A stretch of DNA of 64,000 nt. It comes from Malachius bipustulatus. Lineage: Eukaryota > Arthropoda > Insecta > Coleoptera > Melyridae. The notes under the pieces are model-generated. The model had not been told where the DNA came from and ran no database searches. It saw only the letters and a program-made list of their open reading frames with translations. The position numbers and the translations under genes are program-made. Below, piece by piece: positions 25,601 through 38,800 of this stretch (its first letter is position 1; the number at the start of each line of letters is the position of its first letter). The DNA lies in NCBI GenBank assembly GCA_910589415.1, contig OU342635.1, positions 11,780,001 through 11,844,000 on the forward strand, read 5' to 3'.

Positions 25601-26680
25601 AATTCATTTATTTTCAGCAATAAAAAAGATGTGGCTAAAATAAGAAATGAAATTCTTGAGGAAAATATTATATGACTGAGAAAGAAAAAGAAATAGCAGC
25701 GATTTTCAACTAATTTGAAGGGACTATTATAATGGACGGTGCTTATGAACATCCTTTCTAAAAGCATTTTTTATTTGAGCGCAGAAAACGAAATTCAACT
25801 GGCAAGGATTTTTTAATCCATTGGCCAGAGTACTTTTTATCATAACTACTTATACATGAACATTAGACGGAATAGTTCACTGTTCAACAAACATCAAGTT
25901 GAACGCAATAGCTCTAAGTGAATCGAAGAGTATTCAAAGATTCAACTAGAAGCAAAAGGTAGTTATCAGTCATCAAAACTTTACGTAAGTAAAGATATCA
26001 CGACTTCAGAAAAGAAGAGTAGAAACAAGCCCAATATACATTAATATATCACACATAAGCGGTCAAATTTCCAATACTTTCCAAGAACACTTGAATGAGA
26101 GGTATACTATAGGAATTTCCAACATCAAATATGAGTACTGGTCATTTATTTTGTTTTAAGGGTAAAGCCCCCCAAAATTGGGTAAAGCTAGTAATTTTGT
26201 GGTAAAATAAAGACACAACTCTGACCTGGCCAGAACCTGTATCTTACAATAATTCCTAGCTTTACCTGTGTTTAATTTTTAATTTGTATAGAACATACTT
26301 GAACTTAAAAAAAAGTGAACTGTGTTGCACAAAACTTCAAGAACATTCTACATTTATTAATTTTTCAAAATGAAACCGTAATGGAACATATTTAAAAAAA
26401 AGTCCTTTTTCACCTCATTAACTGTTTATTTTAAAACGGGTTTGTCGTTTGTTTCAGTCTTCATCCATTATCTTTAAAGTTATACTAGAACAAAATAGAG
26501 TGGTATCTCAAACATTATCCCATAAATAAACAGTTCCACCTTAACAAACTTTCAATTTTCTGTACCAGGACTACCCTCCACGACAGAACACAAAGTTATA
26601 GTAGTTACACTATAATTACAACCATAATACTGGTTCCTAAAGCAATCCAAATGATTTGCCAATCAAATTAAGTATACTCG
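22640..26680. other. AT-rich gene-free stretch downstream of Mkp3
   Basis: No supported coding region. It contains one inverted-repeat element (23764-24307) and, at about 25535-25640, a decayed match to the right flank of the 35920-36812 element (TCAAATAGATAGCTC and ATTCATTTATTTTCAGCAAT segments). It may include alternative Mkp3 3' UTR sequence, but this cannot be shown. Confidence 0.5.
23764..24307. repeat. Inverted-repeat element, about 540 bp
   Basis: GCCGGCTACTCATTATGCCG followed by TACTTGGTAAGT at the left end pairs with ACTTGCCAAGTACCGCG and GAGTAGCCGG at the right end. The interior is AT-rich with no transposase. It is a non-autonomous DNA element of unknown family. Confidence 0.65.
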
Positions 26681-26682
26681 AT

Positions 26683-26688
26683 TTTATT
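26683..26688 (-). other. Mkp3 polyadenylation signal candidate
   Basis: AATAAA on the minus strand, 125 bp past the Mkp3 stop codon. It is the first such hexamer downstream; others occur further left. Confidence 0.45.
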
Positions 26689-26812
26689 TTTTTGTATATT
26701 TAAGACACAACTTCGGATCTCTGAGGGGAGATAACAACAGCGACACCAAGGGGTTCTCGCCCGCTTCTCAAATTATCATTTAGAAGTGCCACTGAGACCC
26801 CCCCTGCTCGTC

Positions 26813-29800
26813 TCATTCTCCCGGAGTGCCCGAACCCCAACGATCGAACTCGATGCCCGAATCTGGACTGACTCCTATGTGAGCCAGGGGACTCAGGAAT
26901 TCCGTGTGCTGTCGGCACTTGCAGTCCACCGGACCCAGACTGCAGTTCTGACAGTTGCCTCTCGGCTTGCTCCTTTGTGACGTCTTGCCGGCTTTGTTCT
27001 TCTGTTCCTGTTTTATCTGCTCCATTATGGCCAGTGGGCTTTGGGAAGACACGTTTAGTTTCAGTTCTTTTTCGAAGGTGTGAAGCTGCTGGAGGAAGTG
27101 GAAATTCGGGGCGATGTTCGATTTCCGAGAGCGGACAAGATTGAAAGCATCGTTTAGGTTCAGCGACAGTTTGTACATCAAGTATGCTACGGTGACTGTC
27201 ACCGAACGAGAGATGCCAGCCAGGCAGTGCACCAAGATTCCCTTCTGTTTAGACCTTGCTTCATCTGCAATTAAATAAATACTGTTTTAGAAATTGGGAA
27301 ACTTTATCATTTCCTAAATAGGTACATACTCCGTATTCTATACAACACAATGGGACACAGAACTATTATTATTACTATTTTTTACTACAGGAAAAATTAT
27401 CGGGAGCTCAGATTAACTTGGATCACCAGAACGATTTTTTCTACACATCGAATTAATTGTTTACATGAAAGTAAGTATGAAAAAAAAATTGCTAAAAATA
27501 TCCCGCTCAAAATCTGAACTAGAATGATATTTGGTGAGACAATTCCCCGAATAAGAAGGTACTAAACTTTACAGTGTGGATGGAAACTTTACAGTGGCCA
27601 AATGGAATAAAGTCGATAATAAATCAATGGAGATGGGTGCGAAAAAAAGGTCGGACACATCGATTAGTATTTTTGGTTGCGCATTTTTTTCAATGAAAAT
27701 TTTTTATACAGGGTGTGTCGTGTAACAGTGCTCAATACCAACTTTCTTCTTTCAAATCGAACACCCTATATAATATTTCATTTTCAGATTGCCTGAAAAA
27801 ATGTAATGAAAATGGTCTTTATAATTCAAATTTGTAACGAGTGATTTTTGAGTTATAAACAAATGAAAATCGCAATTTTTCCTTTTTAAAACAGTGTAGA
27901 TTCACCGATAACGGCTCAAGTTGTCGGAAAACGGCTTACATGTCCCTATTTTAACTTTTCATGTACATAGTACCCTATGAAGAATTTTAAATTTTTTTAA
28001 AATCTGATAATTTTCATCACCCTGTATAAAAATTTAAACTACCTAATAGGGTACTAAATGAAAAGCTAAGATAGGGACATGTAAGCCGTTTTCCGACATC
28101 TTGAGCCGTTATCGGTGTACATTGCTTTGAAAATTAAAAATTGCTATTTTCATTTGTTTATAATTATTCAAAAATCACTCGTTACAAATTTGGGTCATTA
28201 TTTACATCCGCGGCTCCTACAGTTGCACTATGGCACCTATATAGCGGTGGAGAACATACCTATAGTAACACCAGGAAGGTATTCATAATATGCTTTGCAA
28301 ATGAAAGGGAAAGCCAAAAATGACCTAAAAACACGGTTTTGAGAGTGAAATGAAAGTACGAACCTCGCAGATGCGATGATTATACTATGGGATGTAACCA
28401 CTTGAGGACAAAGCCAAGCGCTTCGAAACGTAAACAGTCACTATACAGTCACGTACTTGCATTATATCCGCTTTTTCGTATCGTGAAAAGACCACAGGGA
28501 TTGATGTTACGATTTTTGGAATATAAATGCAAAATAAATGCAAAATTCAAAATAAAAACCGTGCTACTGTTAATCTCGAAGATATTCCTTGCCCTGCAAG
28601 TGAAGAAAAAAATATAAATTCGACCGTAGTGTCAAAGAGGCCTTAGTTGTGACCTTAATATTAGTTTGCAATAGCTGTTTTTAGCTTCTTACCCACCCAG
28701 CACTATTTCGCTCCTCGGTCCCGAAAAAATTGATGAAACTTAGGAGCCGCGGATGTAAATAATTACCCAAATTTGAATTATAAACACCATTATTATTACA
28801 TTTTTTCAGGTAATCTAAAAATGTAATATTATATAGGGTGTTTGATTTGAAAGAAGAAAGTTGGTATTAAGCACTGTACACGACACACCCTGTATAAAAA
28901 GTTTTAATTGAAAAAAATGCGCAACCAACCAAAAATACTAATCGACGTGTCCGAGCGTTTTTTCGCACCCATCTCCATTGATTTATTATCGAATTTATTC
29001 CATTTGGCTTTTCCACACTGTATAACAGTGAACAATAATACCCAAAATGACTTTTAAAAGACCAAACATTATTGTTAGAATCATACTGGCAAATGGTACT
29101 TATGGCATACTTTATTAACAGGTGACCATAGTCCAGTGAATATGTTTCGACCTGTTTCGGCGTTTTTCGCGTACATCTTCAGTTGCCAAGTTGTTAGGCC
29201 TGTTTCGTTTTCGTTGGGTCATTGTGATTTAAACAACACCAAAAGTGAGATATCGTTGGAAAGATTCTGTCGATGAACGTAGCTGATGGTGCACGCTAAA
29301 AAAAACTTGACATGAATGTTGAGAAGACTCCCTGAGGGACTTGGGTGTTATTTTCGATGGTAAAAGCTGTCTTTCTCTGCGCATATTTCTGGCATTACGA
29401 TCATCGACGAGGATGTTGGGTTGGGATTTGTGGCAAGAAACTGCAAGGATTTTGATGGTGAGCGATCACTGAAAATCTTGTACTGCGCCTTGATCGAAAC
29501 TGGAATGCTGTGTGCTCTGGTGTGGTTATTCTATTACAGTAACCATGTCGATCAGATCGAAAGAGTTCAGAGGAGGTTTCTTAAAATCCTACTTTGCAAT
29601 TTAACTTCTTCGGTTCGTTCGAGAATGTGTTAAATACTTCCTTGAATTTTCGCTTGTTACCTACTATACTTTTTTCAAGTGCTATTCACCTTATAAGCCA
29701 TGTGTATATAGACAGTTTTGCGACCAATCCTCCATGCCAGACACGATCGAAAGCCCTAGAGATATCAAGCACAACCACTCGGGACTCCCCATGGTGTTCG

Positions 29801-32800
29801 ACTGTGCTGTTTCGCTTTATTATTATTTCCCATTTCAATTAATTTTGGCACTTTCGCATATTTAGGATAACATCCCAAACTAGATAACTGACTCAGTATG
29901 CGCAGACTGCACACTTTATATACCATGACAGGTGACTTTTAGAATGGTCGCCAATTGTTCAGTTCATTTTAGAATTATTATAGAGAGAAGACATCAACTA
30001 GCACTTGGATGCATTTTAGAAATATAAAGAATGTTCTCCTAGCGATAACATTCTAGATTCCACAGACCAGAACACAAGCAAACAAAAATGTAAACAAATC
30101 CATTGAATTCCTTTCTCCTATTAGCAATATTGTAATAGGTTCTGGTCTGGGTGATTCCCAATTTCATTTTACCAATAAATTTCGTCAGAGGTGATCAAGG
30201 AATTTAAAAATGCATCCATCACCTTTATCTTGTTATCACCTGAGTAGTTCAGTAGACTTCACAGGTCTCAGTTTTTGTTCCATAATCATTAAACAGAAAT
30301 CTGGACAGAATTTCCACCACTCTATCAACACTAATTTGCAATTTTTTGAAGTTAAAAATAGCCTATCCTGCTATGAAAACTGAAACAGCGATATCAAAAT
30401 GTTCTTGTAAATAACCTACATAAAAAAACACTTATCCTAAGAACAAAGAACATCACGAAGAAGAACAAAGGAAAATAAATCATCTTCGGAAATTATCGAC
30501 GAAGTATTATTATGACGGTAAGATACCTGAAACAGATTCGCATGGCATCGCCGGAGCACAAAAAGAGAGAAGAGCATTATGCCTCCTAGGGCATTATGTT
30601 CCAATGTTCCCGATAAACGCTCTGTCGTTTACAGGATCCAGGTGCTCCTGATTCAAACATCCCCTCAAGGAGAATATTCTACGCACGTTCACCTCGCAAC
30701 CCGTATTCCGGGCCCGTTCCTGATAATGAGAGCGCTGTCCCAATTTCACCAGCCTGACCTGGACAGCTGTTATCGGAACAAATCGAGGGATGCGTGCCAT
30801 GAAATGAGAAAATTAAGAGGCCCAGGATCCTTCTGAATTTATCGATATACTCGTACCTGTATTTTATTGTTTCCTTTAAGCGAATCTCAGTCCTTACTAA
30901 GGAATCGTTACGTTCCTTAAGTGGGAACAGCCAAAGCCAGCAGAATAAATAATAATTGATACCTGTTAGATCCGATCACTTCCCAAACTTAACATTTTCA
31001 ATTTAACAATTTTCAAGGACAATTTAAAGGCCAATTAAAATAATGCCCTTACGGACACGGTGCATTTTTCTCAAACATAAAAAAAAATGTTTCAAGGAAG
31101 AAAATCCCAATTTCATTTACAGTAATTAAAGGCTTATTAACGGCTTCCAAAATGCCAAAGAGTATAAATACACCAATATCGTCTGCAGCCTGTGTTTTGT
31201 GAGAAAACTAAGGGACACAGTAATGTTTCTTTTATGGGAGGAGTGAAACTTGAGGCCTCTTTTGATTTAACAGGAGATACCTGAAGCTGTTCCTATTTAA
31301 TAATTTTTTTTCTCTAGCTAGGGCATTAAAAATTTGCTCGGGGACGCGTTGAACAAAAACCATTCCGAAACTAAAAGGCGGTTTTGTAGTACCACTCTTT
31401 TTTTTTACTCTTTTAATTTTTAAATTTTTGTTACATTTTTGGAAAAAATTGTCTTTACTGTTTAAACGAAAACCTCTTGTCATGCGGTAGAAACTGTGAG
31501 AAATTTAGAATTCTATTGATTCTTCTGGTAGCTGCCTCTGTCTTCACAGAGGACACAGTTCTCACACATCGAGATACACAGGAGAAAATCTATTTTTTGA
31601 CAGAAGGTTTTTAGTGGTCAATTTTTTCAAAACATTTTTTGACACCCTCATTAACCTGGGGCTTCTTTTCTTTTATTGTCTATCTTTGCCTATCCTCTAG
31701 CCCACGCCATCGTAGTTATCTTCAATCTAATCTCATCTAATCCATTAACGAATATAACTGCAAAAAACCCTAATCGCCCATTTAATCTCCCATGTTGTTA
31801 CTCTGGAATATCAAATTTTTTACCACTCACACCGCCCCCAGCCTTGCTAACAACAATCGATCCTGCCATTGCGATATGGCACCAGCGCACCGGCGGCTGA
31901 CTCAGCGACCACCCTCGCCGCCCCCGCCTTGGCCGCCCTCGTTCATTCAGCACTCATGAATGGCTGCACCGATCTGGGTCAGAGAGGAGGGATCCTCCAT
32001 TCACAGGCCTCGCCGAGCCCGGGACTGCTGCTGGAGGTCACCGTGTCGAGGCTCCCTGTTGCTCGTCATGTCATGTGATACGGGAAGAAAAACAAAAAAT
32101 TCTGATTCCACGGTCTGTACTCAATAATAAGTTATCGTTGAAAAGAGACAAGAGAGTTTTCTACCTATAGAAAAAGTATGGAAGACAAACTGGCCCGATT
32201 TTATATTAAAAATTTAAAATCCCCCCTCCCCCCCAAAAAAAAACATAATCAAGGAGGTTACTACTTTTCTCAGAGCCTGCTCTTATTTTAATCATAACTA
32301 CTTAAGGGGAGACCTCAATAAGGTTCAGCAACCCTCGCCTTATTTAGCCACAATTAATTTTTATCCCGTAACGTCTTTATCAGACAAAGACGGGACTACC
32401 CCAAAAGGATCCCCCCAATTTAATGCGCACTACCGGTTATAAGTACATTTTTCTTATTACACTGAGCAGTCATCCATCCAAGTACAGAAGACATGCGTCA
32501 GTAAGTAACTGCTAAGTAAAGTACAGCTGGACACCAAATAATAGAAAGGATTTAAGCTGTTCCCAGAGTTTTTTTTTGCAAACAACTGCTTTGGAAGCTG
32601 CATCGGCGTATTTATTTCCATTATTCCTTAACAGCAATAAAAATCTTCTGATCACTCCAATGTGGTACTTCAAGCAACAAAACTCAGGAAAAATCCATGC
32701 ACCTTCTACACTATTTTCTCCACGCATTCGAAGTTTTCTTTATCCCCCTGTACCTCCAGCAAACCTGCAACCCCATTGGTGAAACAACCCTTTGTTATTT

Positions 32801-35800
32801 ACTGCAAGTGTAAACGCAATCATGGTCCGGTCTAAACTGGTGTTCTATTTTTTGTTCTGTTTGGCATTTGGGGAAAACTCACTCTTAGCAGTGAGGAAAG
32901 AGCGAAGAGACATAAGAGCAAAGGAAAACCTTCAAACAACTCCATTGCAGTTATCTCAAATACCTTACAACCATAAACAAAATTACAGCAAAACACAAGA
33001 AGAGTAAACCTTCTTCCTCGCCGTTTTCACCATGCGTCCACGTTCTGTTTTTGCTCCCATGCAAATCTACAAACCATTCCTTCTCCCTTTGACGCCTATA
33101 AAAAAATAATTTGTAAACCCAACATTATGTGAGAACGAAACTTGACCTTGCTTCTTGCTCTAAAAAGCTAAAATTAGCACAATATGCAATGCTCTGGTTA
33201 ACATCCTTCCTTAATTTGACGTAGCATAGCAATGTATTTTTGTGTTCCGGTTTTGCAGAAAGTGACGTCAAATTATGAGGTGTTATAATGACGTCAAACC
33301 TAAACCATGTCCACAATTTTCTTATCACGACATTAATAAAGAAAAGTCTCGCTACTACGAAGTCGCTTTCATGCTCAATCGCAAAGTGTCAAAATAAAAT
33401 CTCAAGCTAGGAGAAGCATACAGAGGTATTGTTGTAAAATTTCTAGAACTTCAGCAACGATCAATAAATTCTTCAATAAAAAATCTACTTTTCCCATGCA
33501 CTATGTCATGAACAATTAATAAATTCTCTTCCAAAAGGGCCATGAAATAAAAAACCAATTGGGTTGCATTTGAGGGCGCGACCAACACGCTCAACTTCAA
33601 ATGTATTGACCGAAGTTTCAATGAACCAGCAAAAGGCCTCGCCTGCAGGGGATTAATCACGAAGCTGTTCCATGTTCTAAACGCAGAGCCCTTCCCTCAA
33701 CAACTATCCACAGAACCGCAATTCCCAATAAAATGCTAATTAAAATTACTTTGATGCAGACTAATAAAAGGCGACATTTTAGTTCACTAAAGAGAAATAA
33801 AGTAGGTAAGTACCTACAGAGAGAGAGTTTTTTTTAACGTTCTCTGAAGTGAACTCGGAAACCGTCAGTCCTCGGAAGTTGGAAGGAAGCACAGAAAAAA
33901 AAACCGTTTTTGAAACTTCTCAAAACGCTAATGTTCACACGATATTTTGAAAAAAATGAAATTGCTGATTTCTTTGATGTTGTTGTTGTTATTATAGTAG
34001 CGTTTTCCTATTTTTTGCTGATTTAGGCCGGTTGATGTTGACGTTCTCATCATCGGTGCTCCTGGTACATGTTCGCATGACTGATCACTTCTTTCCTACG
34101 AGGGTTGAAAAAATTGCATGGAGCTTGATTTAATTTAATTTTGTTAAATTTCTAAAAAGGCATTTTTGTCCTTGAAGCAACAGCTGCGGAGTTATTTGGA
34201 AAAACAATTTTTTCTTTACCTTTCATTCAAGATGGCGGTTAGAGTGCCCCCCCCCCCCCCCCCCAGAGTGATTTTTTTTTATCAACGCCGGGACCAGAAC
34301 AAGATTTATTAAAAAATTACTTCTATCACACCTTTTGCAAGACGAAAAACTTTCTTGGTCCTTACTGTTGGCAATTTGCAGATCTCCGGATCTCTCCCCC
34401 CCCCTCTCTCACTCTCTCTTTCTCACACACACATAAATAAATATAGAAAAAATAGTGTCTGTATAACTGTCTGTAAATAACTGTCATAAATAGGTACCTA
34501 TAACATTTTTACGTCATAAAATGACGTTGAAATGAAATAACAATAATTGACCTGCTTCATCTTAAAAACGTCAAATTAGCAATTTTGTTCGGAATTTCGT
34601 CACGGCCATCATTTTTAAATTATGCGGAGAAATCAAACAAACATAACTCGATCAAGTAAAGACCTCAAAGAACGAAATAAGTTCACGATCTTGTAGCAAT
34701 TGTTATCTTTTTCTCTGAATTGGATCTCAGCAAAACTCAAATCCGCGCTGACACGTTCTATTTTCGCGACAACTTCAATTTAGCTTTTCTGGAATACAGT
34801 TTGTTCTAAACACAACACGTGTTCATTTATGTTCGTAGATGCAAAAGGTCAAAAGTTATCTGTAATAAAACAGCTGAAGATACACACATCTGTCGTAATT
34901 TTAATCTACAGCCAGCTGAATATAATTTAAACATCTCTACAAATGAATTTGAATTTAAAGAGAAAATCGAACATCGAAAATGAGATAATAATATAAACAC
35001 TGTGGAAGGAAATTATGAAAACGGCTAATTTTTCTGTCAAACGGGTGGTCAGAAATAAAACTTGGGATTCAGCTGTTTTAGCATATGAATAAGATTTCAG
35101 GTGTGATACGTGCAATGTTGCCAGATTTACCGATTTTCTGATATTAGTCACTGTGTGTTTTTTTTTTTAATGTAACCTGTATATTTTGGTTAATTACATT
35201 TGTTACATATGGTTAAACTCGTATTGAGTGAGGTAGATTCCAATAATGAAAAAATGTACAGGGTGTTATACCTTTAGGAAACTACAGTGACTAATATTAT
35301 CAGACCAACGGTAATTCTGACAATATGGCACATTTCAAAAATAAAATCTTCATATTTTGAAACAGGTGAATCCCAAATAAAAAATTCCGACACTTAGGTT
35401 ATATGAATTAATTGACACTGACGGGAGTTTTTAGATGAGCAATAATAATTATTATTAACGATACTAATTATTGTTGTTTTTCGCAAAAATTTATTGGATT
35501 TTCATGTAAAATAGAACAGCGTTGCCAGATTTGTTTTCTTCGGCTGGAAATCCTTTTAAAGTAAGGGAATACTAACAAAATTACCAAATACTAAAATGGT
35601 GCAGATTTTATCTATGCATGAAATTCATCCTTCTTCTCTGGTCATTATTAATTTCACAATAATTTATAACAATAATTTTAGTCTAAAACAATAATACCAA
35701 TAATAACCAGTTCCTTCTTAATCCGCACTTCTGTCTCAATTCCGTATTCACAAAGAGGTAATTTTTTGTACCACTCATCATTAGAACCGCGTAAATGGTA

Positions 35801-38800
35801 ATTTATACAGGGTCGGTTAAAATGGAGAAAAGTTGCACAATTTTATGGTTATCAGGCATCTGAAACAAAAATTATGGAAACTTCAGGTCATGGTGTAAGA
35901 TTACACCGTGCTTCAGGTGTATTGTTCACCTATCCATTTGACATTTCAAAAATTTTCACAGCCCACTAGATCCCAGGGTTTTCACTTTTCATAGCCGACT
36001 TTTGTTTTTCTTATGGTCGCCGTTTGTTTTTTTTTCGTGTTATTCGGTATTTAAAAAGTCGAGGAAAAAAATAAAATAGGTATCAGATTTAAAAAACATC
36101 TTCAAAATTTTATTATTTTTTCGAAAAAAAAAAGAAAAATTATTTCACCGAATGACGTCGCGACGTGGCATTGTTAGTCTTATGGTTTTTTATGAGATTC
36201 AGTTTAAGCAAATGTTATTTTTCTTTCGAAAAAATAATAAAATTTTGTAGATTTTCTTTAATGTGTTAGATTTTTTGTTTCCTCGATGTTTTTTTCAATA
36301 GGTACCGATAGTCCGGTCAAATTAGACCAAAAATAAGAGTGAAGGCACATAAATTTACAGCAAGCTGAAAATTAATAAAATTGTTTAAAACATAATTAAA
36401 AATTAAAATTAAAAAAAAGTTCCCCAAATTGTAGGTCATAAAATTATCTATAAATTATAAAATATCTTCGAAACGGTGGCTCTTATAATTTTGTCTGAGG
36501 TAATTTAATGATAAAACTTACCGTTTTGCTGAAAAACGCAACAAAAAAAATTTTGACCTTTGACCTTCAGTAAATTTTTTTCTATGTACGTGAACGATGG
36601 GGAGCTTTTAATTTTAATTATGTTTTGAACAATTTTACTCATTTTCAGCTTGTCGTGAATTTATGTATCTTTGAATGTCTAGATTGACCGGACTACGAAT
36701 TACACGAAAAAACAATATGACGGCCATAAGAAAAACAAAAGTCGACTGTAAAAAAACCTTGATCTAGTGGGTTTTGAAAATTTTTGAAATATCAAATGGA
36801 CACCTATTGTCCAGTTATGTTAGCCTACAAAAATTATTTATTAATCTCCAATAATAAATAAGATATGGCAAAAATACGATATCTCGATTTTTCAGTTTTT
36901 TTTTCAGTATTTTTCAGGATATTTCAGGAACGGTCACAGATATCTTGAATGTCTTGACGGATTTGAGATGACCACAAAACAGGGCATCTTTTCTCTAATT
37001 TAACTGACCCCGTATCATTGACCCTTGTTGTCCATCCTTAGAATTATGGTTTTCACGGCAAGAGGACACACTCATGCGCGTAACGCGATTTGTGAAAATG
37101 AATCGTCAAACACTCACCACCACCAACACCAGTCGGAAACACGAATCAAGGTAGTTTCAAGGTGTCAAGGACGAGCAAGCGCCAACCCAGCACCCTTCGT
37201 CAGTTGCTGTGGAAATCGTCGCGGCTCCCGCATTCGTAAGTTTGTCATCATCGTGTCCTATTAAAAAGGTCGATCGCAAACCCTGCCCCCATTAGCAAAA
37301 ACCGCATTTATTTGAAGACTTCCGCATCTCCCGCACGGGTCATCATAGTGGCTCGCCCAGTGGTACAAAAGTAAACAATTTCGAGCAAGCTATTGGGTCT
37401 TACAAGCCGACCTATTAAAAATTCATAATTAACATCAACCCCCATCCGATTGGTTCCCCATTAAGAGAACAATTCATTATATATGATTAGATCTCCGCCA
37501 CACAATAATAATAATTGAAACTACCATTGAAACTGTAAGAAATTTCGAATTAATCCAATTAGCAATTTTTTATCCTGTAGGTATTAAAGAAATCCTGTAT
37601 TTGGTAAATACACAGAAGCAGTAAATACGAGATTATGACAATAATACGCATGTCTTGAAATTTAAAAAACAAAAGAAAAGCAAAAAAAATAATAAAATAT
37701 AGATAATTATAGAAGGTAAAGAAAAAGTCGAAAGATTTTAAATTTCAGGGGGGGTAAAGCCTAACCTGACCAATGATCTGACATAGATCAGATTCTAATA
37801 AGTTTCAGTTAATCTCTACTGAAAAATAAATTACTGTAAAAATGCAGCTCTTAAATCAGGCAACACATGACAACTATTATTTACCATGACTATCATCAAT
37901 CTCTAACCTTGTCGATTGCATGCGGATTATTGTCCTAATCTCAGATACCACTTCTGTATATTTACCGTGTATTTTTTAAAAACTTCAACACTCTGTATCT
38001 CGAAATTTCAGCCTGAAATCGCTTGAGGAATCACCACTTTTATTTTCGTAGATAAAATCTGCACCATCAGTATAAGTGTCTAAACAGTACAAAAAAAACA
38101 GACCACGTTTATTCCACGATCTCAATTTTTGCATCCAAATTAAGATTGTCAAGAATTAAAAAAAAAGAAAACTTACCGATAAATTCTATGGCTTTTGGGA
38201 AATAATTGGCCAGGTTTTGCGACCAATGATCTGTAATTGGAATCTGCATGTACTTGACATTCCCTGATCCTTCAAAGACATTTGGTAAATCTGAAGTCAC
38301 GTTCAAAATATACTGAAATTAAATTATTCATCAATTTTCAACCATTAGGTACTGAAATGTTCAATTCAATAATATAATAACAATAAATTATCATTGATAG
38401 AATTATAAATAAAGGTGCGTCCACATTATATGTGAATCAAGCGGTTCGCGAGCAGCTCGTGAGCCGTTCTGAATTGATTTATAAACGCCTTTTTGTTCGT
38501 CAGAAAAATGGGCATGAAATGGATGGCTCGCCCGAGCAGTTCGTGAGCAGTTTGTTCCGCGCTCCAAACCAAATAGTAGTAATCAAAGGAATTACTTGCT
38601 CGCTAATTACTACTAACTGACAAATAAAAGCCTCACCTGTATGCTATGTTTAGCTAAAGCTTGACTGTCGCAACTGTTTGCAGCGTTGCCCAAAAAGAGG
38701 TATGGCAGAATTTCTACAGGAAATTCCCTGTCTTCTTCAAACCCTGAAATAAAAAACATAAAGGTCAGCTAAGAATCGACAAACTCGACAACGGAAACAA

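Noticed and set aside
26786..26980. Plus-strand frame opposite the Mkp3 last exon
   Set aside because: Antisense shadow of the Mkp3 catalytic exon.
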